The notes under the pieces: generated by a model
What the model saw: the letters and a program-made list of their open reading frames with translations, nothing else
Databases searched by the model: none
What the model was told of the DNA's origin: nothing
Made by a program: the position numbers and the translations under genes
Source: VBCK01 sp035511515
GTDB taxonomy: Bacteria; Pseudomonadota; Gammaproteobacteria; Burkholderiales; Burkholderiaceae_F
DNA: 64,000 nucleotides
NCBI GenBank assembly: GCA_035511515.1
Contig: DATKFG010000069.1
Location: 22,129-86,128, forward strand
Reading direction: 5' to 3'
In this document: positions 38,693-47,834 of the stretch, in pieces
Layout of the letters: each line of letters begins with the position of its first letter
How positions within the stretch are numbered: position 1 is the stretch's first letter

Positions 38693-40015
38693 ATGAAGCA
38701 GCTCTTCTTCGAGCTGGCCGATCATGCGACCCGCCAACTGCGCGGCACCGAAACCCTACTGACCACGTTCTGCGGAGAGACCTCCGATTTCGTCCGATTC
38801 AATCGCGCGCGCGTGCGGCAGGCCGGAAGCGTGGCGCAGGCCTGGCTGCGCCTGACGCTGATCCATCAGGGGCGGCGCCTGAATTCGACGCTGACGGTCG
38901 CGTTCGATCGGGCAGGCGACCAGGCGGCCATCGCGGAGGCGATCCAGACGATGCGCTCGGACCTGCCCACGGTGCCGGCCGATCCGCTGCTGCTGTACGG
39001 GACCGAGGTGGCCAGTTCGAACCTGGAGCGCAGCGGCCGGCTGCCGGATGCCGAAGAGGCGGTCGACTGCGTGATCGCGGCGGCCGACGGCGCCGACCTG
39101 GTCGGCATCTTCGCCAGCGGCCCGGTTTTTCGCGGCTTTGCGAACTCGCTGGGCCAGCGCAACTGGCACCGGGTCGACAGTTTCCAGCTGGACTGGTCCA
39201 TCTACCTGGGCGGCGACAAGGCCGTGAAGTCGACGTTCGCGAGCGAAGCGTGGAACGCCCAGGAAGTGACCCGGCGGATCCAGTCAGCCCGCGACCAGCT
39301 CAGCTTCCTGGCAGCGAGCCCACGGGCCATCGAGCCGGGTCGATATCGCGCCTTTCTGACCCCGGCCGCGGTCGACGAGCTGGTCGGGATGCTGAGCTGG
39401 GACGGCGTTTCGGCGCGCAGCCAGCGCACGCGCCAGAGCGCACTGCAGAAGCTGGTCGACGGCGAGGCAACGCTGTCGCCCATGGTCACGCTGCGCGAAA
39501 ACACCGCCGAAAGCCTTGCTCCGGCGTTCGATGACAGCGGCTTTCCCAGGCCGGCGCGGCTCGCGCTGATCAGCGGAGGCCAGCACGCGGGCGCGCTGGT
39601 GTCGGCGCGAACGGCCAAGGAGTACGACATCGCCGCCAACGGCGCTAACGAAGACGAATCGATGCAGTCCGCCGACCTGGACGGGGGTGCGCTGCCGATG
39701 TCCGACGCGCTGGCGGCGCTGGACCGGGGGATCCTGGTCGGCAACCTGTGGTACCTGAATTATTCGGACCGCGCCTCGGGCCGGATCACCGGGATGACGC
39801 GCTTTGCCACGTTCTGGGTCGAGGGCGGCCAGATCGTCGCGCCGCTGAACGTGATGCGTTTCGACGATTCGATCTACCGGATGCTGGGCAGCGAGCTGCA
39901 GGCGCTCACGCGCGAACGCGAGTGGATCCAGAGCCGCAGCACCTACGGGCAGCGCTCGGTCGAGTCCACGCGCGTGCCAGGCGCCTTGCTGTCGAGCCTG
40001 ACGCTGACGCTGTAA
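38693..40015 (+). CDS. TldD/PmbA family protein (TldE-like subunit)
   Basis: A 440-residue family member without an HExxxH site, as expected of the non-catalytic TldE/PmbA partner. The conserved C-terminal region is visible from GILVGNLWYLNYSDRASGRI through GMTRFATFWVEGGQIVAPL. It starts 1 bp after the TldD-like stop, so the two should be made in equal amounts and form a heterodimer. The next gene, a RelE-type toxin, starts 8 bp downstream. Confidence 0.88.
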   Translation: MKQLFFELADHATRQLRGTETLLTTFCGETSDFVRFNRARVRQAGSVAQAWLRLTLIHQGRRLNSTLTVAFDRAGDQAAIAEAIQTMRSDLPTVPADPLLLYGTEVASSNLERSGRLPDAEEAVDCVIAAADGADLVGIFASGPVFRGFANSLGQRNWHRVDSFQLDWSIYLGGDKAVKSTFASEAWNAQEVTRRIQSARDQLSFLAASPRAIEPGRYRAFLTPAAVDELVGMLSWDGVSARSQRTRQSALQKLVDGEATLSPMVTLRENTAESLAPAFDDSGFPRPARLALISGGQHAGALVSARTAKEYDIAANGANEDESMQSADLDGGALPMSDALAALDRGILVGNLWYLNYSDRASGRITGMTRFATFWVEGGQIVAPLNVMRFDDSIYRMLGSELQALTREREWIQSRSTYGQRSVESTRVPGALLSSLTLTL

Positions 40016-40023
40016 GCGCCGGG

Positions 40024-40308
40024 ATGTGGCAGGTCGAGGAGCATCACCAGGTCGACCAGCAACTGTCCGGCAAGGTTCCGACCCGGGCGCTGAAACGCTA
40101 CGAAATATGGAAGGACATCGCGAGCCTTTCCGGGCCGCCGGGGTTGCGCGCGATCCGGGGCTTTCACGACGAAGCGACCTGCGGACAATGGAAGGAGCAT
40201 CGGGCATCGAGGCTCGGGCTGCACTGGCGCGTGATCTATCGGGTGCTGGCCGATGCGCTTCTGATCCAGGTGGTGCAGGTCACGCCCAATGGCGATCGGA
40301 AGGCGTGA
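40024..40308 (+). CDS. Type II toxin, RelE/HigB-like
   Basis: A 94-residue basic protein beginning MWQVEEHHQVDQQLSGKVPT. The core KRYEIWKDIA, GFHDEA, and LGLHWRVIYRVLADALLIQV followed by a C-terminal QVTPNGDRKA fits the RelE/ParE superfamily. Members are usually ribosome-dependent mRNA interferases. The toxin precedes its antitoxin, which is the HigBA order. The antitoxin ATG begins 1 bp after the stop. A longer frame from 39748 overlaps tldE-like coding and is rejected. Confidence 0.87.
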   Translation: MWQVEEHHQVDQQLSGKVPTRALKRYEIWKDIASLSGPPGLRAIRGFHDEATCGQWKEHRASRLGLHWRVIYRVLADALLIQVVQVTPNGDRKA

Positions 40309-40309
40309 A

Positions 40310-40570
40310 ATGAAGGACTACCGCGCCGCGCACAAGCGCGTTGAGGTTTCTGTCGGGGAGTCGGTCCGCATCTTGCGGGAGTTGCAGGAGCTCAGCCAGA
40401 GTGAACTGGCTCGCCTGACCGGCATTCCGCAGGCGACGATCTCCGCGATCGAGAACGATCGCGTCAATCTGGGCGTGGAGCGGGCCAAGGTGCTGGCGCG
40501 TGCGCTCAAGTGCCACCCGGCTGTCCTCGTCTTCCCCGGCTGGGAGGTTTCCCTGGAATCCACCGCCTAG
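40310..40570 (+). CDS. XRE-family antitoxin, HigA-like
   Basis: An 86-residue helix-turn-helix protein. The DNA-binding domain is SVGESVRILRELQELSQSEL, then LTGIPQATISAIENDRVNLG, a complete XRE fold. It is expected to bind the toxin and repress their common promoter. The GGAAGGCGTGAA segment before the ATG at 40310 is a good ribosome site; an upstream ATG adds seven residues from the toxin region. The stop is 7 bp from the convergent glpD stop. Confidence 0.9.
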   Translation: MKDYRAAHKRVEVSVGESVRILRELQELSQSELARLTGIPQATISAIENDRVNLGVERAKVLARALKCHPAVLVFPGWEVSLESTA

Positions 40571-40577
40571 TATCGAG

Positions 40578-42143
40578 CTAGCGGCGCCGCTCGAACCAGT
40601 CTTGTACGCGCCGGCGCTGTGCCGGCAGAAGGTGCAGCCCGAGCTTGGAGCGGCGCCACAGCACGTCCTCCGCGCTTGCCGCCCATTCGCGCGCGACCAG
40701 GTAATCCAGCTCGGCCTCGTATAGCCCTTCCGCGATGGGTTCACCAAGATCGGCCAGGCCCTGGGCCGACCCCAGCACGGCGTGGACCCGGGTTCCGTAG
40801 GCGCCGGCCATCCGCCGCAGCACGCGCGGTGGCATCCAGCCGTACTGCACGTTCAGCGCCTCGACGAAGGCGGCCAGCCTGCCCTGCCCGGAGCCTGCAG
40901 CCGGGGCTGCGTCCAGATCCCCGCCCGGCAGCACGGCGTCGCGCGTCCAGCCGCCGCGAGTGCACTGCAGCCACGGCACCAGCCGGTCGACCGCGTGCTC
41001 GGCCAGCGTCCGGAAGGTCGTCACCTTGCCGCCCCACACCGTCAGCAGCGGCGCGCCGCGGTGGTCCAGCTCGAGCGCGAAATCGCGGGTCAGGTCCGAC
41101 GGGCCAGCGCCATCGTCCAGCAGCGGGCGCACGCCGGCGTAGGTCCACGCGATGTCGGCCCGACTGATCGGCTGCTTCAGGTAACGACTGGCCAGGTCGC
41201 ACAGGTAATCGATCTCGGCCTCGTCGATCCGTGCCGTTTCGGGCGGCTCGTTCAATTCGACGTCCGTGGTGCCGATCAGCGTGAAGTCGTGCTCGAACGG
41301 GATCGCGAAGGCGATGCGCCGATCGGCCGCCTGCAGCACGTACGCGAAGTCGTGGCCGAAACGGCGGCGCACCACCAGGTGGCTGCCCTTGACCAGGCGC
41401 AGGCGGCGGCCCGAACCGGCCGCGCATACGTCCTGAAGAAACCGCCCGGCCCACGGGCCGGTCGCATTGACCAGCGCCCGGGCGCGAATCGGAACTTCGC
41501 CGCCGTGCGGTCCGACCGCAGCGGCGATCCAGGCCTGGCCGCTGCGTTGCGCCCGCAGCAGGCGTGTGCGCGTGAAAATGCGCGCACCCCGTTCGGCCGC
41601 ATCGATCGCGACGGTGGCCACCAGCCGGGCATCGTCGGTCCAGGCGTCGGAGAACTCGAAGCCGGTCCGAAATGCGGGCCGCAGCGCCTGGCCGGCCGGA
41701 TGGCTGGCCAGGCCGACCCGGCGCGACGGCGGCAAATCGGACTGGCCGGCCAGCACGTCGTACAGCCACAATCCGGTCCGCAGCATCCAGGCCGGCCGCA
41801 TCGAATCGTCGTGTACCAGCACCAGGCGCAGCGGCCGCACCAGGTGCGGCGCCGAGCGCAGCAGCACCCGCCGCTCCCGCAGCGCCTTGCGCACGAGCCC
41901 GATCTGGCCGTGCTCCAGGTAGCGCAGCCCGCCGTGGATCAGCTTGCTCGAAGCCGACGAGGTGTACGAGGCGAGGTCCGCCTGCTCGCACACGATCACG
42001 GCCAGGCCCCGACCGGCCGCGTCGCGTGCGATCGCGGCTCCGTTGATGCCGCCGCCCGCGACCAGAACGTCGCACTCCAATGGCTCGGCCACCGCAGATG
42101 ACCCGTCAGTGCGCCTGGTCCCAGTTGGGACCGGCGCCGACAT
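40578..42143 (-). CDS. glpD: Glycerol-3-phosphate dehydrogenase (aerobic, FAD)
   Basis: Membrane-associated enzyme oxidising glycerol 3-phosphate to dihydroxyacetone phosphate and passing electrons to quinone. The 521-residue protein has the FAD fold VLVAGGGINGAAIARDAAGR and the family motif SSKLIHGGLRYLEHGQ. It also has IGTTDVELNEPPE and the C-terminal VWGGKVTTFRTLAEHAV. The ATG at 42143 overlaps polA by 38 bp on the same strand. A GTG at 42092 would avoid this overlap. No glpK, glpF or glpR is nearby. Confidence 0.95.
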   Translation of the reverse strand: MSAPVPTGTRRTDGSSAVAEPLECDVLVAGGGINGAAIARDAAGRGLAVIVCEQADLASYTSSASSKLIHGGLRYLEHGQIGLVRKALRERRVLLRSAPHLVRPLRLVLVHDDSMRPAWMLRTGLWLYDVLAGQSDLPPSRRVGLASHPAGQALRPAFRTGFEFSDAWTDDARLVATVAIDAAERGARIFTRTRLLRAQRSGQAWIAAAVGPHGGEVPIRARALVNATGPWAGRFLQDVCAAGSGRRLRLVKGSHLVVRRRFGHDFAYVLQAADRRIAFAIPFEHDFTLIGTTDVELNEPPETARIDEAEIDYLCDLASRYLKQPISRADIAWTYAGVRPLLDDGAGPSDLTRDFALELDHRGAPLLTVWGGKVTTFRTLAEHAVDRLVPWLQCTRGGWTRDAVLPGGDLDAAPAAGSGQGRLAAFVEALNVQYGWMPPRVLRRMAGAYGTRVHAVLGSAQGLADLGEPIAEGLYEAELDYLVAREWAASAEDVLWRRSKLGLHLLPAQRRRVQDWFERRR

Positions 42144-44850
42144 CGACCGCGAGCGGGACCTTCAGCGAGCCCACATGGCACATCAGGTCCGGAACCCGGC
42201 TCTTGATCAGCCCGAGCTCCGCATCGGGAACCTCGAACACGAGCTCGTCGTGCACCTGCATGATCAGGCGGGTACGCAGCGACTCCCGATGCAGCCAGTC
42301 GGCCGTGGCCACCATCGCGAGCTTGATCAGGTCGGCCGCGGTGCCTTGCATCGGAGCGTTGATGGCCGCCCGCTCGGCGCCCTGGCGGCGCGGGCCGTTG
42401 GGCGAATTGATCTCGGGCAGCCACAGCCGGCGCCCGAAGACGGTTTGCACGTACCCCTGGCGCTTGGCCAGTGCGCGCGTGGCATCCATGTAGCGCGCCA
42501 CGCCGGGGTAACGCGTGAAATAGCGGTCGATGTAGGCGCGTGCCTCGTCCTTGCCGATGCCCAGGTTGGCCGCAAGCCCGAACGCCGTCATTCCGTACAT
42601 CAGGCCGAAGTTGATCACCTTGGCGGTGCGCCTCTGGTCGGCCGTGACCTCGTTCAACGCCACCCCGAAAACCTCCGATGCCGTGGCGCGGTGCACGTCC
42701 TGTCCCTTCGCAAACGCCTCCAGCAGGCCGGCGTCGTCGGAAAGATGCGCCATGATCCGCAGCTCGACCTGCGAGTAATCGGCCGACACGATGTGTGATC
42801 CCGGCGGGGCGATGAACGCCTCGCGGATGCGCCGGCCCTCCGGCGTGCGGATCGGGATGTTCTGCAGGTTCGGGTCCGACGAGGCCAGCCGGCCCGTGAT
42901 CGCGATCGCCTGTCCGTACGTGGTGTGGACGCGGCCGGTGTCCGGTCGGATCATCGCGGGCAGCTTGTCGGAGTAAGTCGACTTCAGTTTCGACAGCGCC
43001 CGGTGCTCCAGCAGCGTCCTGGGCAGCGGGTAGTCGGCGGCGAGCTTTTCGAGCACATCCTCGTCGGTGCTGGCCGCTCCGCTGGCGGTCTTTTTCTGCG
43101 CCGGCAGCCCCAGCTTGCCGAACAGGATCTCGCCGATCTGCTTGGGCGAGCCCAGATTGAACGGCTGGCCCGCGAGCTGATGCGCCATCTGCTCCAGCGC
43201 CATGATGCGCTCGCCCAGTTCCCGGCTCTGGGCCGCCAGCCGCACCGGGTCGACCAGCACGCCGGTGCGCTCCATCGTGTACAGCACGCGCGACACCGGG
43301 ATCTCGATCGATTCATACACGAACTTCAGGCCCTCGTTCTCGCTCACGCGCGGCCACAGCACCCGGTGCAGGGCCAGCGTGATCTCGGCGTCCTCGGCCG
43401 AATACTCGGTGGCGCGCTCGATGGCAACCTGATCGAAGCCGATCTGACGCGCGCCCTTGCCGCACACCTGCTCGTACGTGATCGTGCGCCGCCCCAGGTG
43501 CCGCTCGGCCAGTGCGTCCAGGTCGTGGCCCCGGTGCGCCTCCAGCACGTACGACTGCAGCAGCGTGTCGTGCTCGATGCCCGCCAGCGCGATCCCGTGG
43601 TTGGCCAGCACGTGTGCGTCGTACTTCAGGTTCTGCCCGACCTTCGGGTGGCGCGGCGACTGCAGCCACGCTCGCAGCCTGCCCAGCACGTGCTCCAGCC
43701 CGAGCTGCTCGGGCGCGCCCGCGTAGCGGTGCGCCAGCGGGATGTAGCAGCCCTCGTGCTCGGCGACCGACAGCGAGATGCCGACCAGGCGCGCCGCCAT
43801 CGGATCCAGGTCCGTGGTCTCGGTGTCCAGGCTGGTGAGCGGCGCCGCCTCGATGCGACCGATCCATTCGTCCAACCGGGCCTCGGTCAGCACCGTCTCG
43901 TAGCGCACCGCCGGCGCGTGCAGCGCCGGCGACGCCTCGGCCGTCTGCGCCCCGGAGGCGGCCCGGGCCTCCTGCGCCGCGTTGTCGTCCAGGGTCCTGA
44001 GCCAGGTGCGGAACTCGAAGCGCTCGTACAGGCGCTTGAGCGCCTGCGCATCGGGAGGGCGCGCCCGCAGCGCCTGCAGCGTCGGCACCTGCGCCGACAG
44101 ATCAGCGTCGGTCCGCACCGTAACCAGCTCGCGCGCGGTCGCAAGCCACCCGATCGCCTTCCTGAGGTTCTCGCCGACCGCGCCGCCGACCGCGTCGGCA
44201 TGCTGCACCAGCTGATCGAGCGAGCCATACTCGGACAGCCAGCGCACCGCCGTCTTCGGCCCGACCTTTTCGACGCCCGGCACGTTGTCCACGCTGTCGC
44301 CCACCAGCGTCAGATAATCGACGATCCGTTCCGGCGGGACGCCGAACCGGGCGATCACGCCGGCCCGATCGAAACGCCGCGGCGGGCCGCCGTCCCGGCT
44401 CATCGTGTCGAGCACCTCGATCTGATCGTCGACCAGTTGGGTCAGGTCCTTGTCGGTGCTGACGATCACGACCCGCATGCCGTCGCGCCGGGCCCGCTGC
44501 GCCAGGGTGCCGATCACGTCGTCGGCCTCCACCCCCGGGATCTCCAGCACCGGCCAACCCAACGCCTGCACCGCCTCGTGGATCGCCTCGATCTGGGAGC
44601 CCAGATCCACGGGCATGGCAGGGCGATTGGCCTTGTATTCTGCGAACAGGTCGTCGCGAAAGGTCTTACCTTTTGCGTCGAACACGCAGGCCCGGTACTC
44701 GGCGGGTGACTGCTCGTCCAGCACGCGCAGCATCCCGATGAAACCCCGGATCGCTCCGGTCGGTTCACCGGCCGAAGTGCGCAGATCGGGCATCGCGTGG
44801 AATGCCCGGTACAGGTAGCCGGAGCCGTCCACCAGCAGCAGTGTTTGCAT
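42106..44850 (-). CDS. polA: DNA polymerase I
   Basis: The 914-residue protein has all three domains. The 5'-3' exonuclease is near residues 1-270 (LLVDGSGYLYRAFHAMPDL, PGVEADDVIGTLA, STDKDLTQLV). The 3'-5' exonuclease is near 310-500, with intact LDTETTDLDP. The polymerase is near 530-914 (VSADYSQVELRIMAHLS, INFGLMYGM, IMQVHDELVFEVP). It therefore retains proofreading. Its start codon lies 12 bp from the divergent LOG-family start, so their control regions overlap coding sequence. Confidence 0.98.
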   Translation of the reverse strand: MQTLLLVDGSGYLYRAFHAMPDLRTSAGEPTGAIRGFIGMLRVLDEQSPAEYRACVFDAKGKTFRDDLFAEYKANRPAMPVDLGSQIEAIHEAVQALGWPVLEIPGVEADDVIGTLAQRARRDGMRVVIVSTDKDLTQLVDDQIEVLDTMSRDGGPPRRFDRAGVIARFGVPPERIVDYLTLVGDSVDNVPGVEKVGPKTAVRWLSEYGSLDQLVQHADAVGGAVGENLRKAIGWLATARELVTVRTDADLSAQVPTLQALRARPPDAQALKRLYERFEFRTWLRTLDDNAAQEARAASGAQTAEASPALHAPAVRYETVLTEARLDEWIGRIEAAPLTSLDTETTDLDPMAARLVGISLSVAEHEGCYIPLAHRYAGAPEQLGLEHVLGRLRAWLQSPRHPKVGQNLKYDAHVLANHGIALAGIEHDTLLQSYVLEAHRGHDLDALAERHLGRRTITYEQVCGKGARQIGFDQVAIERATEYSAEDAEITLALHRVLWPRVSENEGLKFVYESIEIPVSRVLYTMERTGVLVDPVRLAAQSRELGERIMALEQMAHQLAGQPFNLGSPKQIGEILFGKLGLPAQKKTASGAASTDEDVLEKLAADYPLPRTLLEHRALSKLKSTYSDKLPAMIRPDTGRVHTTYGQAIAITGRLASSDPNLQNIPIRTPEGRRIREAFIAPPGSHIVSADYSQVELRIMAHLSDDAGLLEAFAKGQDVHRATASEVFGVALNEVTADQRRTAKVINFGLMYGMTAFGLAANLGIGKDEARAYIDRYFTRYPGVARYMDATRALAKRQGYVQTVFGRRLWLPEINSPNGPRRQGAERAAINAPMQGTAADLIKLAMVATADWLHRESLRTRLIMQVHDELVFEVPDAELGLIKSRVPDLMCHVGSLKVPLAVDVGAGPNWDQAH

Positions 44851-44862
44851 CAGGAGCTAACC

Positions 44863-45600
44863 ATGATCGATCGGCAAAAGAATATCCCCACCCTGCGCGC
44901 GATCGCGACGCTCGACCGCGCAACCAGCGTCAAGGCCCGTGAATCCTGGCAGATATGGGGGATTATCTCGGAGTTTGTCGAGGCTTCGGAGCGATTGTCC
45001 GAGATCCGCCCGGCCGTGTCGATCTTCGGCAGCGCCAGGACCCCGGCCGGCTCGCCGCGCTACGAGCTCACCATCCAGATCGCCCGCAAGCTGTCCGACG
45101 CCGGTTTCGCGGTGCTCAGCGGCGGCGGCCAAGGGATCATGGAGGCGGCCAACAAGGGCGCCTTCGGGGGCGGCTCGCCCAGCGTGGGACTGAACATCGA
45201 GCTGCCGCACGAACAGTGCAGCAACCCGTACCAGGACATCTCGCTGCGGTTCCGTCACTTTTTCGCGCGCAAGGTGTCCTTCGTCAAGTACGCGTCGGCC
45301 TACGTGGTGATGCCCGGCGGGTTCGGCACGCTGGACGAGCTCAGCGAGGCGCTGACGCTGATCCAGACCCACACGAGCCGCAGGATTCCGATCGTGCTGG
45401 TCGAGGCGGCCTACTGGCAGGGTCTGCTCGCCTGGATGCGCGATCGGATGGTCACCGAGGCAATGATCGACGAGAAGGACCTGGACCTGATGCAGGTGGC
45501 CGAAGACCCCGACCAGGTGGTCGACGCCATTTTTGACTTCTACGAGGCGCGCGGGTTCCTGCAGACGGCCGCCGAGCGCGAACAGCTGCTGTACCTGTAG
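44863..45600 (+). CDS. LOG family protein (TIGR00730 type)
   Basis: A 245-residue protein with a Rossmann-like fold. The motif PGGFGTLDELSEALTLIQT is the PGGxGTxxE signature. FGSARTPAGSPRYE and SGGGQGIMEAANKGAFGGG complete the nucleotide-binding pattern. Some LOG proteins release cytokinins from nucleotides; in bacteria the general activity is a nucleoside 5'-monophosphate phosphoribohydrolase. The substrate here is unknown. The ATG at 44863 follows CAGGAGC and gives the family N-terminus. Confidence 0.92.
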   Translation: MIDRQKNIPTLRAIATLDRATSVKARESWQIWGIISEFVEASERLSEIRPAVSIFGSARTPAGSPRYELTIQIARKLSDAGFAVLSGGGQGIMEAANKGAFGGGSPSVGLNIELPHEQCSNPYQDISLRFRHFFARKVSFVKYASAYVVMPGGFGTLDELSEALTLIQTHTSRRIPIVLVEAAYWQGLLAWMRDRMVTEAMIDEKDLDLMQVAEDPDQVVDAIFDFYEARGFLQTAAEREQLLYL

Positions 45601-45658
45601 GCCTGGCGCGAGCCCGCGCCGATCCAACATTTGTGCGGCCGGCACGTACAATATCGCC

Positions 45659-46105
45659 ATGGGCCTGACCCGCTCGCTGCTTTCGCGCGCCGGGGTGCCC
45701 GCGGTGCGGGCGCTGGCGCCGTGCTGCGTTGCGGCCGCGGCCATGCTGGCCAGCGCGCCGGCCCGCAGTGTCGATGATCTTCCGCCGCCGCTGCCCGCCT
45801 TCGCGCCCGACGCTTCGGCGGGCAGCCCGCCCGCTGACCAGGCTGCCGGCGGCAGCCAGCCCGCGCCGCCGGCTGCTGAACCGGCTGCGGTGCGGGCGCC
45901 CGAGCCGGCGCCGGCCAAGACCGAGCACGATGTGAGAATCGAGCAAAAGCACGTCGGCCGGCGCGTATCCGAGGTGATCGTGACTCCGGCCGGGTTCACG
46001 TACCACTACACGATGATTCATCTGGACGATCAGGATCGGGGAACATCGCCGCTGCAGCCCCACACCGAGCTGTCGGTGCCGCGCTTTTTCCGGATCGATT
46101 TCTGA
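45659..46105 (+). CDS. DUF2782 domain protein
   Basis: A 148-residue exported protein. A signal peptide (to about residue 35) is followed by a Pro/Ala-rich linker. The C-terminal DUF2782 domain begins near DVRIEQKHVGRRVSEVIVTP and continues with GFTYHYTMIHLDDQD and VPRFFRIDF. The gene between polA and thrB is a conserved betaproteobacterial feature. No function is established. The ATG at 45659 starts the signal peptide; upstream codons belong to the 3' region of the LOG gene. Confidence 0.87.
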   Translation: MGLTRSLLSRAGVPAVRALAPCCVAAAAMLASAPARSVDDLPPPLPAFAPDASAGSPPADQAAGGSQPAPPAAEPAAVRAPEPAPAKTEHDVRIEQKHVGRRVSEVIVTPAGFTYHYTMIHLDDQDRGTSPLQPHTELSVPRFFRIDF

Positions 46106-46136
46106 CTCACCCGGGCTTTCGTCTGCACCGCGCGCC

Positions 46137-47096
46137 ATGGCCGTCTTTACCGCGCTGACGCGCGATGAAATCGTTGCGCTGCTCGGCGGCTACTCGGTCG
46201 GCGAGCTGGTGACCTTCGAGGGCATCCCGTCCGGCATCGAGAACACGAACTTCTTCCTTTCGACCACCGGGGGCGAGTTCGTTCTGACCGTGTTCGAGCG
46301 GCTCGGAGCCGCACAACTGCCCTTTTATCTGGGCCTGATGAAGCACCTGGCGCTGCGCGGGCTGCCGGTGCCGGAGCCGGCCGCAACCGCCGGTGGCAGC
46401 CTGCTCACCCAGGCGCGCCGCAAGCCGGTCGCGATCGTTACCCGGCTGCCGGGCCGCGCGGTGCTCGCTCCGACGGCCGCGCAGTGCGCGCAGGTCGGGC
46501 ACTTCCTGGCCGAAATGCACCAGCAGGGGCGCGACTACGCGCCGTTCCAGCCGAACCTGCGCGGCATCGGCTGGTGGAAGAGCACGCTGCCGAAGCTGGA
46601 GCCGCTGATCGCCGCCGACCAGTTCCAGGAGCTGGCCGAGGAGGTCGTGTTCCAGGACAGCTTCGTGCGCAGCCCGCAATTCGAGCAGCTGCCGGCCGGC
46701 CCGGTCCACGCTGACCTGTTCCGCGACAACGTGCTGTTCGACGGCGGCCACATCGGCGGCGTGATCGACTTTTATTTCGCAGCCTGCACGGCGTGGCTGT
46801 TCGACCTGGCGGTGACCATGAACGACTGGTGCGCCGATCCGCACAGCGGCGAGTTCGACCGCCCGCGCGCGCTGGCGATGCTCAAGGCCTACCACGCGGT
46901 GCGCCCGCTGACCGAGGTGGAACACAAGGCCTGGCGCACCGCGTTGCGCGCCGCCGCCCTGCGGTTCTGGATCTCACGCCTGTACGACCTGCACCTGCCG
47001 CGCCCGGCCGCGCTGCTCAAGCCGCACGATCCGGCCCGGTTCGAGCGGATGCTGCGGCTGCGGGCGCGCCAGCCGGATCTGCCGTGGGTCTCGTGA
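46137..47096 (+). CDS. thrB: Homoserine kinase (ThrB2, phosphotransferase-fold type)
   Basis: Phosphorylates homoserine in threonine synthesis. The 319-residue protein is of the aminoglycoside-phosphotransferase fold and not the GHMP type of E. coli. It begins MAVFTALTRDEIVALLGGY and has ENTNFFLSTTGGEFVLTVFE. The catalytic loop is PVHADLFRDNVLFDG, followed by the metal site GVIDFYFAACTAWLFDLA. It follows the DUF2782 gene by 31 bp on the same strand. Confidence 0.95.
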   Translation: MAVFTALTRDEIVALLGGYSVGELVTFEGIPSGIENTNFFLSTTGGEFVLTVFERLGAAQLPFYLGLMKHLALRGLPVPEPAATAGGSLLTQARRKPVAIVTRLPGRAVLAPTAAQCAQVGHFLAEMHQQGRDYAPFQPNLRGIGWWKSTLPKLEPLIAADQFQELAEEVVFQDSFVRSPQFEQLPAGPVHADLFRDNVLFDGGHIGGVIDFYFAACTAWLFDLAVTMNDWCADPHSGEFDRPRALAMLKAYHAVRPLTEVEHKAWRTALRAAALRFWISRLYDLHLPRPAALLKPHDPARFERMLRLRARQPDLPWVS

Positions 47097-47133
47097 CGGC
47101 TCGCCGGAACCCGCTGCATCCCGGCGCTCCCCC

Positions 47134-47811
47134 TCACGGGGTCGGAGAGGCGTAAATGCGTTCGACGGCGCGCAGGATCTCCTCGACCTTCTCGAGCACC
47201 TCGGTGATCGGCGCAAGTCCGTCGGTCATGAGCTGAAGATCATCAGTTGCCACGGCGAGATTAAGACCATCGTCGAGGCTTCGAATGGCCGCTGTGGGCA
47301 GAAGCATGGCGGTCCCGGACGCGTCTGCAGAGCCGACGGTGACAACGATGACCCGGCCCTGTCGGCCGTCAATATGGAAGGTCCAGCCCTCCCCTGCTTT
47401 GTAACTGTCGCTCTGGTTTGGGTCACCGTGACCGAGCCTCTTCAACGATTCCTCGACCGTCGAGTCCAATGCGTCGATCCCGAGCACACCGCCATGGCAC
47501 AGCCACACGGAGTAGTTCGAGTGACGCCCGTCTTTGCGCCAGATCACAAAGTCCCGTCGTTCCCGGCATTGCGGGTTGTCCCATGGCGACTGAGGCGAAC
47601 TTTCTTCCTTGACCTCCAAGTCCGACTGGGGCATGAACGATTTGATGAACTTGGCGTCCACTCTGGCAAGGCTGACCTCGGCAGCGGTGGAGGAAGTAAA
47701 GGCTATCGCGGTCGCTGCCAACAGCCACCACTCGACCAGGAACCGAGCCGAAATCCGATTCCGTCGGATGGCCGCCGACCTCGAATGGCCTGCTGTTGCT
47801 CCGTTTCCCAC
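47134..47811 (-). CDS. Hypothetical exported protein
   Basis: A frame of about 225 residues with no recognised family. Near the N-terminus a hydrophobic stretch (VEWWLLAATAIAFTSSTAA) follows a basic segment and looks like a signal peptide. The rest is mixed polar, with two cysteines (PQCRERRDFVIW, SVWLCHGG). No ATG is present in the right area; GTG at 47811 is my choice and a GTG at 47829 is possible. It lies 23 bp beyond the uvrD stop on the same strand. By eye, base composition looks less GC-rich than its neighbours. The frame reaching 49806 is antisense read-through. Confidence 0.55.
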   Translation of the reverse strand: MGNGATAGHSRSAAIRRNRISARFLVEWWLLAATAIAFTSSTAAEVSLARVDAKFIKSFMPQSDLEVKEESSPQSPWDNPQCRERRDFVIWRKDGRHSNYSVWLCHGGVLGIDALDSTVEESLKRLGHGDPNQSDSYKAGEGWTFHIDGRQGRVIVVTVGSADASGTAMLLPTAAIRSLDDGLNLAVATDDLQLMTDGLAPITEVLEKVEEILRAVERIYASPTP

Positions 47812-47834
47812 CGCAGAGGCTTTGCGCACCCGTT

